Shown: piece after piece, positions 13,114-13,971 of the stretch
How positions within the stretch are numbered: position 1 is the first letter of the stretch
Layout of the letters: the number at the start of each line of letters is the position of its first letter
Assembly (NCBI GenBank): GCA_035544675.1
Contig: DATKCA010000197.1
Coordinates: forward strand, 1 to 13,971
Reading direction: 5' to 3'
DNA: 13,971 bases
Source: DATKCA01 sp035544675
GTDB lineage: Bacteria > Acidobacteriota > Thermoanaerobaculia > Gp7-AA8
Program-made: the position numbers and the translations under genes
Notes under the pieces: generated by a model
The model's database searches: none
Seen by the model: the letters and a program-made list of their open reading frames with translations, nothing else
Told to the model about the DNA's origin: nothing

Positions 13114-13777
13114 AGCGGACACGCGCGAAGGCATCGCCGTGGAGCGCGCCATCTGGCCCCTGATCGACGCCGGGAACGTCGCGTGCGGCGGCCATGCCGG
13201 TGATGAGGGCTCGATGGGCGAGGCCATCCGTCTGGCCGGCGCCCACGGGGTGATCGTCGGCGCGCACCCTTCGTATCCCGATCGTGAGAACTTCGGCCGC
13301 GTGTCGATGGACATCGGGCACGACGCACTGGTCGAGTCGCTCGTTCAGCAGATCTCGAGGTTGCCCGCGAGACGGGTCAAGGCTCATGGCGCGCTCTACA
13401 ACGACGCGCACGCCGGTGCGGCGCGTGCCGCGGCGATCGTCGAGGCCGTGCAGCGCGCCGGCTCTCCGGCCGTGGTGGCCGGCGACACCTCGCAGACTGC
13501 CGCCGTGGCCCGAGCCCGCGGGGTCGCGGTCATTCGCGAGGCGTTCGCCGACCGCCGCTACAACGAGGACGGCTCGCTGGTGTCGCGCCGCGAGCCCGGC
13601 GCGCTGCTCTCCATTGCGGAAGCTGCGGAGCAGGCGAAGTTGCTTGCCGCGGAGGGCGTGGTCATCGCCCGCGGCGGCCGGCGCGTTCCGATCGCGTTCG
13701 AGACGCTCTGCATTCACGCGGACATGGAAGGGGCGGTGGAGCGGTTGCGGGCGATCCGGGCGGCGCTGGGCCGGTGA
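13085..13777 (+). CDS. pxpA: 5-oxoprolinase subunit A (LamB/YcsF family)
   Basis: A 230-residue PxpA. With PxpB and PxpC it cleaves 5-oxoproline (pyroglutamate) to glutamate using ATP, removing a damage product of glutamine and glutamate. Signatures are CDLGEAD at the N-terminus (family NxDLGE), ANVACGGHAGD-like GNVACGGHAGDE, GAHPSYPDRENFGR, VKAHGALYN, REAFADRRYNEDGSLVSR and a C-terminal LCIHADMEGA (family VHGD, with alanine for glycine). It is somewhat shorter than the usual 245-255 residues. The start is GTG 13085, inside the end of the YfhO gene; I see no ATG that fits the family start. No pxpB or pxpC lies in the window, and a tRNA follows, so its partners must be elsewhere or absent. Confidence 0.92.
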   Translation: MIELSCDLGEADTREGIAVERAIWPLIDAGNVACGGHAGDEGSMGEAIRLAGAHGVIVGAHPSYPDRENFGRVSMDIGHDALVESLVQQISRLPARRVKAHGALYNDAHAGAARAAAIVEAVQRAGSPAVVAGDTSQTAAVARARGVAVIREAFADRRYNEDGSLVSRREPGALLSIAEAAEQAKLLAAEGVVIARGGRRVPIAFETLCIHADMEGAVERLRAIRAALGR

Positions 13778-13895
13778 GGGCGTAGACCGGGGTTGAGCGA
13801 GGATCGAATGCCGTGATTGGGGAAGATGATCCGGCAGGCGCTGGTTGTCTACCGGTCGCCCCTGTGCGACCATACGCGACCTTTCCCGTCCTTGG
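13778..13895 (+). other. non-coding gap with a possible long-range stem before tRNA-Asn
   Basis: I see no gene here. GGGCG (13778-13782) and ACCGG (13786-13790) can pair with CCGGT and CGCCC (13852-13861), giving a 10-bp stem with a TAG bulge. GGATC (13801-13805) can pair with GATCC (13828-13832) inside it. There is no T-run, so it is not a standard terminator. The tRNA promoter must lie here or upstream, and the best I can find (TTGTCT at 13845-13850 with CATACG at 13871-13876, a 20-nt spacer) is poor. Confidence 0.3.
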
Positions 13896-13971
13896 TGTGG
13901 TGTAGCTCAGTTGGTAGAGCGGCGGATTGTTAATCCGTTGGTCGGAGGTTCGAGTCCTCCCGCCACAGCCA
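13896..13971 (+). tRNA. tRNA-Asn (anticodon GTT)
   Basis: A complete 76-nt cloverleaf. The acceptor pairs TGTGGTG (13896-13902) with CGCCACA (13961-13967), one G-U pair. The D stem is GCTC/GAGC (13905-13908 with 13917-13920). The anticodon stem is GCGGA/TCCGT around loop TTGTTAA, with GTT at 13929-13931. The T arm is GGAGG-TTCGAGT-CCTCC (13944-13960). The discriminator G at 13968 is followed by an encoded CCA (13969-13971). The window ends on the last base of the gene. Confidence 0.97.

Overview
The window is a GC-rich chromosomal segment, and every supported gene lies on the + strand. The organism looks like a member of the Acidobacteriota or a close relative. The grounds are a roughly 1,000-residue TonB-dependent receptor with an N-terminal carboxypeptidase-regulatory-like domain and a housekeeping order rplU-rpmA-obg-nadD-rsfS-(Fis-type AAA+ regulator)-rlmH-dksA-like-holA. 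This placement is inference from gene content; no marker was compared against a database.

Layout. 1-398: the C-terminus of an unrecognised gene, then a stretch that still reads like a piece of a carboxypeptidase-regulatory-like domain, then an AT-rich palindrome. 399-3440: the outer-membrane receptor. 3441-4262: a hairpin-rich leader, rplU and rpmA, closed by a strong intrinsic terminator. 4280-8294: obg, nadD and rsfS chained by 4-nt stop/start overlaps, an NtrC-like AAA+/Fis protein with altered catalytic motifs, a 124-bp inverted heptamer-repeat element, rlmH and a DksA/TraR-type zinc-finger gene, closed by a second strong terminator. 8298-9677: a long, divergent holA (DNA polymerase III delta), followed directly by a pair of REP-like hairpins. 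9755-13777: an MFS transporter, a YfhO-family membrane protein and pxpA, all with overlapping or near-overlapping ends. 13896-13971: tRNA-Asn(GTT), ending exactly at the window edge.

The central block joins ribosome components (L21, L27), ribosome assembly and silencing factors (Obg, RsfS, RlmH), NAD synthesis (NadD) and a probable RNA polymerase secondary-channel regulator (the DksA-like protein). Together these are a growth-control cluster. The least ordinary elements are the AAA+/Fis protein, which seems to have lost the Walker B glutamate, the sensor I asparagine and the normal GAFTGA loop; the heptamer inverted repeat filling the regulator-rlmH gap; and two start codons that sit exactly 8 nt downstream of a -10-like hexamer with no Shine-Dalgarno sequence, which suggests leaderless mRNAs. 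I saw no CRISPR array, insertion sequence, prophage or defence system. Nothing here makes a convincing case for a wholly new multi-gene system.
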